DNA from: Luteimonas granuli
GTDB lineage: Bacteria > Pseudomonadota > Gammaproteobacteria > Xanthomonadales > Xanthomonadaceae
NCBI RefSeq assembly: GCF_007795095.1
Contig: NZ_CP042218.1
Span: forward strand, 1,612,001-1,676,000
Direction of reading: 5' to 3'
DNA length: 64,000 bases
The notes under the pieces were generated by a model that saw nothing but the letters and a program-made list of their open reading frames with translations, searched no databases and was not told the DNA's origin. The position numbers and the translations under genes were made by a program. This document shows, piece by piece, positions 21,247 through 30,348 of this stretch. Within the stretch, counting starts at the first letter, position 1; each line of letters starts with the position of its first letter.

Positions 21247-22218
21247 ATGACGCATGCCGCAACGCCTGCCGCACTGTCGGTGCGCGACCTGCGCAAGACC
21301 TACGACAACGGCGTCGAGGCCCTCAAGGGCGTCTCGCTCGAGGTCGCGCCCGGCGATTTCTACGCGCTGCTGGGTCCCAACGGCGCCGGCAAGTCGACCC
21401 TGATCGGCATCGTCTCCTCCCTGGTCAACAAGACCTCGGGGGAGGTGCGCGTGTTCGGCGTCGACCAGCAGGTCGACCGCGGCCGGGCGATGCGCCTGAT
21501 CGGCCTGGTGCCGCAGGAAATCAACTTCAACATGTTCGAGAAGCCGCTCGACATCCTGGTCAACTACGCCGGCTTCTACGGCATTCCGCGCGCCGAGGCG
21601 ATCGCCCGCGCGGAGGAAGAGCTGCGCGGCGCGCAGCTGTGGGACAAGGCCCACAAGATGAGCCGCACGCTCTCCGGCGGCATGAAGCGGCGGCTGATGA
21701 TCGCGCGCGCGATGATGACGAAGCCGAAGCTGCTGATCCTCGACGAACCCACCGCGGGTGTCGACATCGAGATCCGCCGCGGCATGTGGCAGACCCTGCG
21801 GAAGATCAACGCAGAGGGCACCACGATCATCCTCACCACCCACTACCTGGAGGAGGCGGAGAACCTCTGCCGCAACCTCGCCATCATCGACCACGGCCGC
21901 ATCGTCGAGTCCGGGCCGATGCGCGCGCTGCTCTCCAGGCTCGACGTCGAGGGCTTCCTGTTCGACGTCGAGGACGCGCTGCCCGCGGCGCTGCCGGAGA
22001 TCCCGGGCGCCGAGGTGCGCGCGGTGGACGCGCACACGCTGGACGTCGACATGCCGCGCGCGATGGACCTCAACCGCGTGTTCGCCGCGCTCGACGCCGC
22101 CGGCATCCGCGTGCGTTCGATGCGCAACAAGTCCAACCGCCTGGAGGAGCTGTTCGTGCGCATGACCGGCGATGGTGCCACGGCTACGCCCCCGGCGGCG
22201 ACGGAGGATGCCGCATGA
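21247..22218 (+). CDS. yadG: ABC transporter ATP-binding protein, YadG-like
   Basis: 323 residues. Walker A is GPNGAGKST (43-51), Q-loop VPQEINFN, signature LSGGMKRRLMIARAM, Walker B LLILDEPTAGVD and H-loop LTTHYLEEAE, followed by a C-terminal extension of about 100 residues typical of YadG/CcmA-like exporters. The stop overlaps the permease start as ATGA. The substrate is unknown. Confidence 0.9.
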   Translation: MTHAATPAALSVRDLRKTYDNGVEALKGVSLEVAPGDFYALLGPNGAGKSTLIGIVSSLVNKTSGEVRVFGVDQQVDRGRAMRLIGLVPQEINFNMFEKPLDILVNYAGFYGIPRAEAIARAEEELRGAQLWDKAHKMSRTLSGGMKRRLMIARAMMTKPKLLILDEPTAGVDIEIRRGMWQTLRKINAEGTTIILTTHYLEEAENLCRNLAIIDHGRIVESGPMRALLSRLDVEGFLFDVEDALPAALPEIPGAEVRAVDAHTLDVDMPRAMDLNRVFAALDAAGIRVRSMRNKSNRLEELFVRMTGDGATATPPAATEDAA

Positions 22219-23024
22219 GCACGACCACGCCCCCGGCCGCCGCCGAAGCCTCCGTGGCGCGCGCCAACCTCGTCGCCCTGGGCACCATCGCCCGCCGCGA
22301 GGTGATGCGCATCCTGCGCATCTGGAGCCAGACCCTGGTGCCGCCGGCGATCACCATGACGCTGTATTTCCTGATCTTCGGCGGCCTCATCGGCAGCCGC
22401 ATCGGGACCATGGACGGCATCGGCTACATGGACTTCATCGTCCCCGGACTGGTGATGATGAGCGTGATCCAGAACAGCTACGGAAACATCTCGTCGTCGT
22501 TCTTCGGCGCCAAGTTCGGCCGCCACATCGAGGAGCTGCTGGTCAGCCCGATGCCGCCCTGGGTGATCCTGGGAGGCTACGTCGCGGGCGCGGTGATGCG
22601 CGGACTGATGGTCGGCGTGATCGTGCTCTGCATCGCGATGCTGTTCACCACCGTGCGCATCCCGCACCCGTGGGTGACGCTGTCGACGGTGCTGCTGGGC
22701 GCGACCATCTTCTCGCTGGCCGGCTTCGTCAACGCCGTGTTCGCGAAGAAGTTCGACGACGTCGCGATCGTGCCGATCTTCATCCTCACTCCACTGACCT
22801 ACCTCGGCGGCGTGTTCTATTCGGTGCGCCTCCTGCCCGGCTGGGCCGAGACGCTGACCCATGCCAACCCGATCTTCTACATGGTCAACGCCTTCCGCTA
22901 CGGGCTGCTCGGGCAGAGCGACGTGCCGCTGTGGGTGGCCTATGCGCTGATGATCGCGTTCGTGGTGGCCCTCGGCGCGCTGGGGCTGTGGTTGCTGAAG
23001 CGCGGCGTCGGCCTCCGCAGCTGA
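22215..23024 (+). CDS. yadH: ABC-2 type permease, YadH-like
   Basis: 269 residues with six membrane helices and the ABC-2 signature region FGAKFGRHIEELLVSPMPPW, then NAVFAKKFDDVAIVPIFILT. The start ATG overlaps the ATPase gene by 4 bp. It forms an exporter with the preceding ATPase. Related systems move polysaccharides or lipids, but nothing here fixes the substrate. Confidence 0.9.
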   Translation: MSTTTPPAAAEASVARANLVALGTIARREVMRILRIWSQTLVPPAITMTLYFLIFGGLIGSRIGTMDGIGYMDFIVPGLVMMSVIQNSYGNISSSFFGAKFGRHIEELLVSPMPPWVILGGYVAGAVMRGLMVGVIVLCIAMLFTTVRIPHPWVTLSTVLLGATIFSLAGFVNAVFAKKFDDVAIVPIFILTPLTYLGGVFYSVRLLPGWAETLTHANPIFYMVNAFRYGLLGQSDVPLWVAYALMIAFVVALGALGLWLLKRGVGLRS

Positions 23025-23100
23025 ATTCGCGGGCTGACCCACACCCGAAACAGGCGTCGTATACCCTCGCGCCTTCCTTGATGGCGTGGGAGCAAGGGGA

Positions 23101-24048
23101 ATGCGCAGAGCGAACCGGGCGATCGTGGGCGCGCTTGTACTGGCGTCGGTCGCCTGCGGCGGAACAGGCCCGCAGGACGGACAGGACATCGTGTCCGGGG
23201 AACGCGCGTTCACGATCACCGCGCGCTGGCGCGAGGCGTTCCCGCACCTCGTGCCGCCGACCGGATACGAAGCCGGCAGCAGGCCGAGGGGACGTGATCT
23301 GGACACGTACCCGTTCTGGACCGGCAACGGCTTCGAGGACGTGGAGGGCCGGACGTACGCCGCGCACGTCAAGGCCGCCGGAAACGCGCATTCGATGCAC
23401 GAAGTCCGTCGCAACATCGAAGCGATGATGGACGAGGCCGGCGGCACGAAGGTGTTCGAAGGCCGCATCCCGGAGGAGGCCGGCCAGCGCCATGCCGGGG
23501 AACTCGATGGCTTCTACGGCGAGGCCACCGGCTTCGGCCGGGACGCCTACCACTCGCTCGTATACCGGGCCGACCTGCCCGGCGGCCGCGAAGTCTGGGT
23601 GCACGCGCGGCTGGGTGATCTCGACGCAGGCTGGGTGGTCGCCGAACGCGAACGGCCCGTAGCGGCCGCGCCGCTGCCGGCCGCCGCGCTGAAGCGGCGG
23701 CTCGACGCCGACGGCCGCGTGGCGATCCGGATCCGGTTCGCCGTCGACAGGGCCGACCTCCTCGCCGCCTCGCAGCCGCAGATCGACCAGGTGCTGGCGC
23801 TGCTGCGGGACGAGCCGTCGCTGCGCCTGTCGATCGAGAGTCACACCGACGCGACCGGTGACGCCGCACGCGACGAGCGCCTCTCCGGCGCGCGCGCGCG
23901 GAGCGTCGTCGCAGCGCTTACCGCGCAGGGCATCGATGCCGCGCGCCTGGAAGCGAAGGGCCACGGCCACGCGCAGCCGGTGGCCGACAACGACACGGGA
24001 GAAGGCCGGGCGAAGAATCGCCGGGTGGAGCTGGTGCGGCTGGACTGA
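23101..24048 (+). CDS. OmpA-family lipoprotein
   Basis: 315 residues from ATG 23101; a GTG 15 bp upstream is possible. A lipoprotein signal (VLASVACGG) is followed by an uncharacterised middle of about 180 residues and a C-terminal OmpA-like peptidoglycan-binding domain (about 205-315) with SIESHTDATGDAARDERLS and a C-terminal NRRVELV. It probably tethers the outer membrane to the wall. It ends 3 bp from the convergent tatD stop. The middle domain is not recognised. Confidence 0.82.
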   Translation: MRRANRAIVGALVLASVACGGTGPQDGQDIVSGERAFTITARWREAFPHLVPPTGYEAGSRPRGRDLDTYPFWTGNGFEDVEGRTYAAHVKAAGNAHSMHEVRRNIEAMMDEAGGTKVFEGRIPEEAGQRHAGELDGFYGEATGFGRDAYHSLVYRADLPGGREVWVHARLGDLDAGWVVAERERPVAAAPLPAAALKRRLDADGRVAIRIRFAVDRADLLAASQPQIDQVLALLRDEPSLRLSIESHTDATGDAARDERLSGARARSVVAALTAQGIDAARLEAKGHGHAQPVADNDTGEGRAKNRRVELVRLD

Positions 24049-24051
24049 GCG

Positions 24052-24849
24052 TCAGGAGGCGCCGGGCAGGCGGAAGAACGCGCGCGTGGTGGCCGTGGCG
24101 TTGGCTGCGGTCACCGCGACGTCCTCGCCGCGGTCGCGCGCCAGCTCCTCGACGATGTGCGGCAGGAACATGGGTTCGTTGCGCCGGTCCTTGGGCATGG
24201 GCCTGAGCGTGCGCGGCAGCAGGTAGGGGGCGTCGGTCTCCACCATCAGGCGGTTCGCCGGGATGTTCTTCACGATCGCGCGCAGGTGCTGCCCGCGGCG
24301 CTCGTCGCAGAGCCAGCCGGTGATGCCGATGTGCCAGTCGCGATCGAGGCAGTCGAACAGCTCTTCGCGGGTTCCGGTGAAGCAGTGCACGACGGCGGGA
24401 CCGATGCGGCCCTCGAAGTCCTTCATGATCGCGACGAAGTCGGCGTGGGCGTCGCGCTGGTGCAGGAACAGCGGCTTCCCGGTGTCGGCGGCGATCTCGA
24501 GCTGGCGTTCGAAGGCCTTGCGCTGCGCGGGCCGCGGCGAGAAGTCGCGGAAGTAGTCGAGGCCGGTTTCGCCCACGGCCACCACCTCCGGGTGGGCGTG
24601 CAGGGCGCGCATCTCGGCGTCGCATTCGGCGGTGTAGTCGCTGGCGTGGTGGGGGTGGACGCCCGCGGTCGCGAACCATTCGCCCGGACGGGTGCGCGCG
24701 AGTTCCAGGGCCAGCGGGGAGTGTTCGCGGCTGGCGCCGGTGAGGATGGCCTGGGCGACGCCGGCATCGCGGGCGCGTTGCCAGACCTGGTCGCGATCGT
24801 GGTCGAAGCTGTCGTGGGTGAGGTTGAGGCCGATGTCGATGAGGTGCAT
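24052..24849 (-). CDS. tatD: TatD-family metal-dependent deoxyribonuclease
   Basis: 265 residues from ATG 24849. TIM-barrel amidohydrolase-type fold with metal ligands in DIGLNLTHDSF, AGVHPHHA, VAVGETGLDYFRD, LFLHQRDAH, VVHCFTG and VETDAPYLLP. The family has 3'-5' exonuclease/DNase activity. The extended N-terminus open upstream is repeat DNA, so it is not used. It follows the long repeat-bearing gap at 24850-25480. Confidence 0.92.
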   Translation of the reverse strand: MHLIDIGLNLTHDSFDHDRDQVWQRARDAGVAQAILTGASREHSPLALELARTRPGEWFATAGVHPHHASDYTAECDAEMRALHAHPEVVAVGETGLDYFRDFSPRPAQRKAFERQLEIAADTGKPLFLHQRDAHADFVAIMKDFEGRIGPAVVHCFTGTREELFDCLDRDWHIGITGWLCDERRGQHLRAIVKNIPANRLMVETDAPYLLPRTLRPMPKDRRNEPMFLPHIVEELARDRGEDVAVTAANATATTRAFFRLPGAS

Positions 24850-24906
24850 GCCGGCATTGTAGATGGTGGGTTCCGGCGCTTCGCTGGAGTCCTGGCCGCC
24901 CGCCAC

Positions 24907-25003
24907 GGACGCAGGGGGGATGCCCAGCCGGATTCTCCGCGTCCTGCTCCCAGATCCGGCCGCCGGCCATCCATGGCCGGCTCTGGGCATCCCCCCTGCG
25001 TCC
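24907..25003. repeat. Structured repeat B1, perfect 21-bp inverted arms
   Basis: Arms at 24907-24927 and 24983-25003 are exact reverse complements (left arm starts GGACGCAGGGGGGATG). The 55-bp core holds TCCGCGTCCTGCTCCCAGA and the palindrome CCGGCCATCCATGGCCGG, the same core as copies A, B2 and C, but the arms have an unrelated sequence. Confidence 0.85.
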
Positions 25004-25016
25004 GCGCCGGGCACGA

Positions 25017-25440
25017 CCTCTGGTCGCGGTCTGGAAGATTTTCCAAGAGCGACGTCCACGTCGAAGCGGAGAGCGTCATGACCGGGAGCAGCGCGGCTCC
25101 GCCGCTCTTGATCTTCCCTCCCGAAGCCGCAGAACGCCGGAGCCCGTCCCGCGCACAGGGGGTGTGCGGACAGCCGGCCATGGATGGCCGGCGGCCGGCC
25201 GATGGGAGCAGGACGCGGAGACGGCCGGGGGAGCACACCCCCTGTGCGCGGGACGGGCTGCGCGGACCCCAACGGAACCGCTCCTGTGCGCGGGACGGGC
25301 TGCGCGGACCCCAACGGAACCGCTCCTGTGCGCGGGACGGGCTGCGCGGCCCCCAACGGAGCCGCTCCTGAGCGCGGGACGGGCTGCGTGGCCCCCAACG
25401 AAGCGGCTTCGAGGCGCGACGCTGCGCCAGAAGCGCGACA
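25017..25440 (+). repeat. Dispersed structured repeat, copy B2
   Basis: Perfect 27-bp inverted arms at 25141-25167 (AGCCCGTCCCGCGCACAGGG...) and 25233-25259 enclose the core with CCGGCCATGGATGGCCGG and GCAGGACGCGGAGA. The left flank GCTCTTGATCTTCCCTCCCG... is identical to copy C over 66 bp, running through the left arm. The right flank CAACGAAGCGGCTTC is shared with copy C. Confidence 0.85.
25241..25408 (+). repeat. Four tandem copies of a 42-bp unit
   Basis: Units start at 25241, 25283, 25325 and 25367 with exact 42-bp spacing. The first two are almost identical; the third and fourth diverge by a few bases. Each begins CCTGTGCGCGGGACGGGCTG (fourth: CCTGAGCG). The unit starts inside the right inverted arm of copy B2, so the array looks like expansion of that arm plus its flank. 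Confidence 0.85.
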
Positions 25441-25480
25441 ACGCGCCAACTGCACGTCAACTCCAACCTATCCTTTGCGG

Positions 25481-28024
25481 ATGCAGGAACAGACCTTTCC
25501 CATCGACGAGCTGCTGCCGGCGATCCGTGCGTCGCTGTCGGCGCATCCGCGGCTGGTGCTGGAGGCACCGCCGGGGGCGGGCAAGACGACGCGGGTGCCG
25601 CTGGCGCTGCTGGATGCGCCCTGGCTGGAGGGGCGGCGGATCGTGATGCTGGAGCCGCGACGGGTCGCGGCGCGGGCGGCGGCGGGGTTCATGGCGGCGT
25701 CGCTGGGCGAGGAGGTCGGCCGGACGGTGGGCTACCGGATCCGCTTCGAGAACCGGGTGTCGGCGGCGACGCGGGTCGAAGTGGTGACCGAGGGCATCCT
25801 GACGCGGATGCTGCAGGACGATCCGATGCTCGAGGGCGTCGGCGCCCTGCTGTTCGACGAGTTCCACGAACGCCACCTGGCGGCGGACCTGGGCCTGGCG
25901 CTTGCGCTGGACGTGCAGGCGGGGCTGCGCGAGGAGCTGCGGATCCTCGTGATGTCGGCGACGCTCGACGGGGAGCGGCTTGCGAAGTCCATCGATGCAC
26001 CGCGGCTCTCGAGCGAGGGGCGCAGCCATCCGGTGGAGATCGGGCATTTTCCGGCGCGCCGTGACGAGGCGCTGGAGCATCAGCTGCGGCGGGCGGTGGA
26101 ACAGGCGCTGCAGCGGCATCCCGGCGATGTGCTGGCGTTCCTGCCGGGGCGGCGCGAGATCGCGCGCGCGTCGACTGCGCTCGCCGGCAGCGATGCGGTC
26201 GCGGCCGCCGGCGCCGGGGTGTTCGAACTGCACGGCGACCTGCCGGTCGAGGAACAGGCGCGGCTGCTGCGTCCGGCCGTGGACGGGCGCCGGCGCATCG
26301 TGCTCTCCACCAACGTCGCCGAATCCAGCGTCACCCTGCCGGGCGTGCGCGTGGTGATCGACACCGGCCTGGCGCGTGAGCCGCGGTACGACCCGAACAG
26401 CGGGTTCAGCCGGCTCGACGTGGTGCGCATCGCCCAGGCCTCGGCCGACCAGCGCGCGGGTCGGGCGGGGCGCGTGGCGTCGGGCTGGGCGTACAGGCTC
26501 TGGCCGGAATCGCAGCGGCTGGAGCCGCAGCGGCGACCGGAGATCGCACAGGTCGAGCTGTCGGGGCTGGCGCTGGAGCTGGCGGCCTGGGGCAGCGAGG
26601 CGCTGGGCTTCGTGGATCCACCGCCGGCGGGGACCATGGCCGCCGCGCGCGACCTGCTGCACATGCTCGGCGCGCTTGCGCCGGCGGCGGGTTCCGGAGA
26701 GGCCGGAACCGCGGCCTCGACCATCACGGCGACAGGACGCAGGATGCTCGCGCTCGGCACCCATCCGCGCCTGGCCGCGATGCTGCTGGCCGCGTCCGGT
26801 CCCACCGACCGCGCGCTCGCCTGCGATCTGGCCGCGCTGCTGGAGGCGCGCGATCCGCTGCGCAGCCGCAGCGATGCGCTGGCTGCGCGCTGGCGTGCGC
26901 TCGCCGCATTCCGCGAACGCCGTGTGCCCGCCGACGCCAGCCGCTCCGCACTCGCCGCGATCGATGCCGGCGCCCGCCAGTGGCGCCGCCGCCTGCGCGT
27001 GGACGCACCGCCGCCGGCCGACCTGCCCGCGCACGCCCTCGGCGATCTGCTCGCGCACGCCTTCCCGGACCGCATCGCCGCCCGGCATGCCGGCGATCCG
27101 CACCGTTACCAGCTCGCCAACGGGCGCATGGCGCGCCTGGCCGACGACAGCGACCTGGTCGGCGAACCCTGGCTGGTCGCCAGCGAGCTCCGCTTCGACG
27201 CGCGCGGCGATGCGCTGCTGCTGCGCGCCGCGCCAGTGGACGAGGTCGTGCTGCGCCGCCACTTCGGCGACCGCTTCAGCGAGCGCGTTGAAACCCGCTG
27301 GGATGCCGATCGCCGCGCCCTGGTCGCCGAGCGCGTGCGCCGCTTCGCCGGCATCGTGCTCGACAGCCGACCCGCCGGCAGGCCCGATCCGGCCGCCGCC
27401 GCGCAGGCGCTGGTCGAGGCGGTGCGCGCGCTCGGCCTCGAGGTCCTGCCGTGGAGCGACGCCCTGCGGCAGTGGCGCGCGCGCATCGGCGGGCTGCGCG
27501 CATGGATGCCGGAGCTGGGCCTGCCGGACCTGGGCGACGAGGCGCTGATGGCGACGCTCGACGACTGGCTGCGTCCCGCCTTCGCCGGCAAGACGCGGCT
27601 CGACGCACTCACCGCCGACGAACTCTCCGGCGCCCTTCGCGCGCGGCTCGACTGGGCGCTGCAGCAGCGTGTCGATGCGCTGGCGCCGGCGCGCATCACC
27701 GTGCCTTCCGGCCAGTCGCGCGCCATCGACTATGCGATCGGCGACGATGGCCGGCCGCGGCCACCGGTGCTGGCGGTGAAGCTGCAGGAACTGTTCGGGC
27801 TCGCCGACACGCCGCGCATCGCGGGCGGCCGGGTGCCGCTGCTGCTGCACCTGCTGTCGCCGGCGGGGCGCCCGCTGCAGGTCACCTCCGACCTGCGCAG
27901 CTTCTGGGACCGGACCTGGCCGGAAGTCCGCCGCGAAATGAAGGGCCGCTACCCGAAGCATCCCTGGCCCGAGGATCCCTGGAACGCCGTTCCCACCCAT
28001 CGGGCACGCCCCCGCGGCGCATGA
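25481..28024 (+). CDS. hrpB: ATP-dependent helicase HrpB
   Basis: 847 residues from ATG 25481 (MQEQTFPIDELLPAI); upstream in-frame sequence is repeat DNA. Walker A is APPGAGKTTRVP (about 29-40), motif II LLFDEFHERHLAADLG, motif III VMSATLDG, and motif VI ASADQRAGRAGR. The long C-terminal HrpB domain ends RREMKGRYPKHPWPEDPW, a family hallmark. It is a DEAH-type helicase whose cellular role in most bacteria is poorly defined. Confidence 0.95.
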   Translation: MQEQTFPIDELLPAIRASLSAHPRLVLEAPPGAGKTTRVPLALLDAPWLEGRRIVMLEPRRVAARAAAGFMAASLGEEVGRTVGYRIRFENRVSAATRVEVVTEGILTRMLQDDPMLEGVGALLFDEFHERHLAADLGLALALDVQAGLREELRILVMSATLDGERLAKSIDAPRLSSEGRSHPVEIGHFPARRDEALEHQLRRAVEQALQRHPGDVLAFLPGRREIARASTALAGSDAVAAAGAGVFELHGDLPVEEQARLLRPAVDGRRRIVLSTNVAESSVTLPGVRVVIDTGLAREPRYDPNSGFSRLDVVRIAQASADQRAGRAGRVASGWAYRLWPESQRLEPQRRPEIAQVELSGLALELAAWGSEALGFVDPPPAGTMAAARDLLHMLGALAPAAGSGEAGTAASTITATGRRMLALGTHPRLAAMLLAASGPTDRALACDLAALLEARDPLRSRSDALAARWRALAAFRERRVPADASRSALAAIDAGARQWRRRLRVDAPPPADLPAHALGDLLAHAFPDRIAARHAGDPHRYQLANGRMARLADDSDLVGEPWLVASELRFDARGDALLLRAAPVDEVVLRRHFGDRFSERVETRWDADRRALVAERVRRFAGIVLDSRPAGRPDPAAAAQALVEAVRALGLEVLPWSDALRQWRARIGGLRAWMPELGLPDLGDEALMATLDDWLRPAFAGKTRLDALTADELSGALRARLDWALQQRVDALAPARITVPSGQSRAIDYAIGDDGRPRPPVLAVKLQELFGLADTPRIAGGRVPLLLHLLSPAGRPLQVTSDLRSFWDRTWPEVRREMKGRYPKHPWPEDPWNAVPTHRARPRGA

Positions 28025-28131
28025 ACGGCGGCGCGCGGATCACGCCGGGACGACGATGCGCGCCCCACACTGCCCCCGACCCTTCCATCGTCGGCCGGGG
28101 CGCCGGCACCAGCTCAGCGAGGACTTCCCCC

Positions 28132-28563
28132 ATGCGCAAGCGCAGCGACATCCGCGATGCCTTCCCCGACCGGGCCATGGACTTCGCCCACCGCGTGGGC
28201 GACGGTCTGCGCCACGCGCCGGACGGGGCCGGCAGGTGGCTCCATGACGTCTCCGGCGAGGCGGGCAGGTGGCTGCAGGGCGTGCAGCGGGGCGACGCCG
28301 GGAAATGGCTGCAGGCCGGCGTGGCCCTCGGTGCGGCGCGCACCGGCATGCGCGCCGCAGGCAGGACGGCGCGGCGCCACCCGGTGGCGCTGACCGCGGC
28401 CGCGATCGGCATCGGCGTCGCGGTGTACGCGGTCGTGCGCTACCGTCGCAAAAAGGCCGAAGAGGCCGCGATGGAAGGCCGTTCCCAGCGGATCAGGGAC
28501 GCCCTCGACAGCGTCGATGTCGACCCGCACGCCGCCGACCTCGGAGTCGGCGCCGATCACTGA
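28132..28563 (+). CDS. Hypothetical protein with three W-L repeats and one membrane helix
   Basis: 143 residues from ATG 28132. I do not recognise a family. Residues about 30-60 contain three near repeats of about 12 residues, AGRWLHDVSGE, AGRWLQGVQRGD and AGKWLQAGVAL, probably amphipathic. A hydrophobic helix follows (LTAAAIGIGVAVYAVVRY), then a basic RRKK and an acidic tail. Likely a small inner-membrane protein. It overlaps the convergent kinase gene by 7 bp. Confidence 0.6.
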   Translation: MRKRSDIRDAFPDRAMDFAHRVGDGLRHAPDGAGRWLHDVSGEAGRWLQGVQRGDAGKWLQAGVALGAARTGMRAAGRTARRHPVALTAAAIGIGVAVYAVVRYRRKKAEEAAMEGRSQRIRDALDSVDVDPHAADLGVGADH

Positions 28564-29669
28564 GCCGGCTGGGCCTGCGCGGGGGCTTCCGGAAGTTCGA
28601 CGACGAAGCAGGCGCCGCCGCCCTCGCGGTCCTCGTACCAGAGCTGGCCACCGGCGTTGCTGACGATCTGCTTCGCCAGCGACAGGCCGAGGCCGCTCGA
28701 CGCGCCGGCCTGCGCCGGGCTGGTCTCGGCGATCCGGCTGAAGGGTGTGAACAGCTGGTGCTGGCGGTCGTGTGGAACGCCCGGACCGCGATCGGCCACC
28801 CAGAGCTGCCAGTAGCCCGGCAGGCCGGCTAGCGCGTAGATGTCCACGTCGCTTCCCGGAGCGTACTTCATCGCGTTGCTGATCAGGTTGCCCGCCACCT
28901 GCCGCAGCACCCGGCTGTCCATCGCCACCACGGCAGCTCCGATCGCACCCACGCGCAGCCTGCAACCGCTGTCCTCGAACTGGAGGCCGTAGCGTCCCAC
29001 GATCCATTCCACCACGTCGGCCAGCGCGACCCGCGCATCGCGCGCGCTGGCGGCGCCGCGGGCGTTGGCCTGCGTTTCAAGGTAGCGGCGGATATAGCCC
29101 AGTCCATCTTCCGCGCTCTCGCGGATCACCTGCAGGTAGCGGGGCACCCGCTCCTCGCGCAGCGTGCCCGAGGCCAGGATGTCGCTGGCGAAGACCACGC
29201 TGGTCAGCGGGTTCTTGAGGTCGTGGGCGACCAGGTTGACCAGCTCCTGGCGTTCGCGTGCGACCTGCTCCAGGCGGTCGCGGGCGAGCTTCAGGCCGAC
29301 ATGGGCGTTCACCCGCGCCAGCAGTTCCTCGGGAATGAAGGGCTTGACCACGTAGTCGACCGCGCCGGCCTCGAAGGCGCGCAGCAGCAGGCTGCGTTCC
29401 TGGGCCGCGGTGAGGAAGACCACCGGAACCCGCGGCAGCAGGCGCAGGCGGATCTCCTCCATCACCCCGAAGCCGTCCATGCCCGGCATCATCATGTCCA
29501 GCAGCATCAGGTCCGGTGGCATGGCGTCCAGGGCCGCCAGGGCGGCTTCGCCATCGCCCGCGACGGCCACCTCGAAACCTTCGCGCTCGAGCAGCGCGCT
29601 GACCACGCGCAGATTGGCCGGCTGGTCGTCGACGACGAGCACCCTGCCCCGGATGTTGCCTGCCTTCAT
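28557..29669 (-). CDS. Response regulator-histidine kinase hybrid (REC-HisKA-HATPase)
   Basis: 370 residues. An N-terminal receiver domain (about 8-125) has acidic pair D14-D15, phosphoacceptor D58 (LMLLDMMMPG) and K109. A HisKA domain has H149 in LVAHDLKNPLTSV. The ATPase domain has N box NLISNAMKYA, G1 DRGPGVP and G2 SSGLGLSLAKQI. No membrane segment, so it is cytosolic and must receive its signal by phosphotransfer to REC. No partner regulator is adjacent. Confidence 0.88.
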   Translation of the reverse strand: MKAGNIRGRVLVVDDQPANLRVVSALLEREGFEVAVAGDGEAALAALDAMPPDLMLLDMMMPGMDGFGVMEEIRLRLLPRVPVVFLTAAQERSLLLRAFEAGAVDYVVKPFIPEELLARVNAHVGLKLARDRLEQVARERQELVNLVAHDLKNPLTSVVFASDILASGTLREERVPRYLQVIRESAEDGLGYIRRYLETQANARGAASARDARVALADVVEWIVGRYGLQFEDSGCRLRVGAIGAAVVAMDSRVLRQVAGNLISNAMKYAPGSDVDIYALAGLPGYWQLWVADRGPGVPHDRQHQLFTPFSRIAETSPAQAGASSGLGLSLAKQIVSNAGGQLWYEDREGGGACFVVELPEAPAQAQPAQ

Positions 29670-29790
29670 GGCGTTGTTCCGCGTCGGTACATGACTTGGG
29701 TCAGCCCGGTGAAGGTAACAGAAAGGCCAGGGACAGGACCGGGTCCGCCTTCCGCCTTCCGCGCTCCGGCGCGCATCGTGGCGGGGCCGT

Positions 29791-30348
29791 TCAGGAGAAC
29801 GGCGCGCCGTGTGCGAGTGGGCACCACTGCCCCGGTGCCAGCGTTCCGAGCCCGGCGGCGCCGATCCCGATCCGCACCAGGCGCAGGGTCGGCAGGCCGA
29901 CCGCGGCGGTCATCCGCCGCACCTGGCGGTTGCGGCCTTCGCGGATCACGAGTTCGAGCCAGGCATCGGGCACAGTCCTGCGAACGCGTACGGGCGGCTC
30001 GCGCGGCCACAGCGGCGGCGGTGCGTCGAGCATGCGGGCCTGCGCCGGGCGCGTCCGTCCATCGCGCAGGTCGACGCCGGTGCGCAACCGCGCCAGCTGC
30101 TCGTCCGAAGGTTCGCCCTCCACCTGCACCAGGTAGGTCTTGGCCAGCTTGTGCCGCGGATCGGTGATGCGGTGCGCGAGCGCGCCGTCATCGGTCAGCA
30201 GCAGCAGGCCTTCGCTGTCGTGGTCGAGCCTGCCGGCCGGATACACGCCCGGCGGCAGGCCGAAACCCGCCAGCGTGGCCCGAGGAGGCGTGCTCCGGTC
30301 GGTGAACTGGCAGAGCACGCCGTGCGGTTTGTTGAACGCGACCAGCAC
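29791..30348 (-). CDS. rluE: rRNA pseudouridine synthase, RluE-type
   Basis: 185 residues with a GTG start that directly follows the stop of the upstream methyltransferase-like gene (TGA-GTG). The RsuA/RluB/E/F catalytic motif is GVYPAGRLDHDSEGLLLLTD, with the catalytic Asp in GRLD, plus REGRNRQVRRM. There is no S4 domain and the length is short, both as in RluE, which modifies U2457 of 23S rRNA in E. coli. Confidence 0.88.
   Translation of the reverse strand: MLVAFNKPHGVLCQFTDRSTPPRATLAGFGLPPGVYPAGRLDHDSEGLLLLTDDGALAHRITDPRHKLAKTYLVQVEGEPSDEQLARLRTGVDLRDGRTRPAQARMLDAPPPLWPREPPVRVRRTVPDAWLELVIREGRNRQVRRMTAAVGLPTLRLVRIGIGAAGLGTLAPGQWCPLAHGAPFS

Larger units (their letters stand above)
24850..25480. 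other. Repeat-filled tatD-hrpB intergenic region
   Basis: 631 bp with no credible gene. It contains a perfect 21-bp inverted repeat unit (24907-25003), a full copy of the dispersed repeat (25017-25440) and a 42-bp tandem array (25241-25408). Open frames run through it on both strands because the tandem period is a multiple of three, but they have no domain or plausible start. Confidence 0.75.

Noticed and set aside
24907-25259. Integron attC sites
   Set aside because: The inverted arms recall attC, but there is no integrase and no cassette genes, the core boxes are not of the RYYYAAC/GTTRRRY type, and copies lie tens of kb apart.
25241-25408. Possible CRISPR array
   Set aside because: The 42-bp units are contiguous with no spacers and vary only by point changes, and no cas gene is near.
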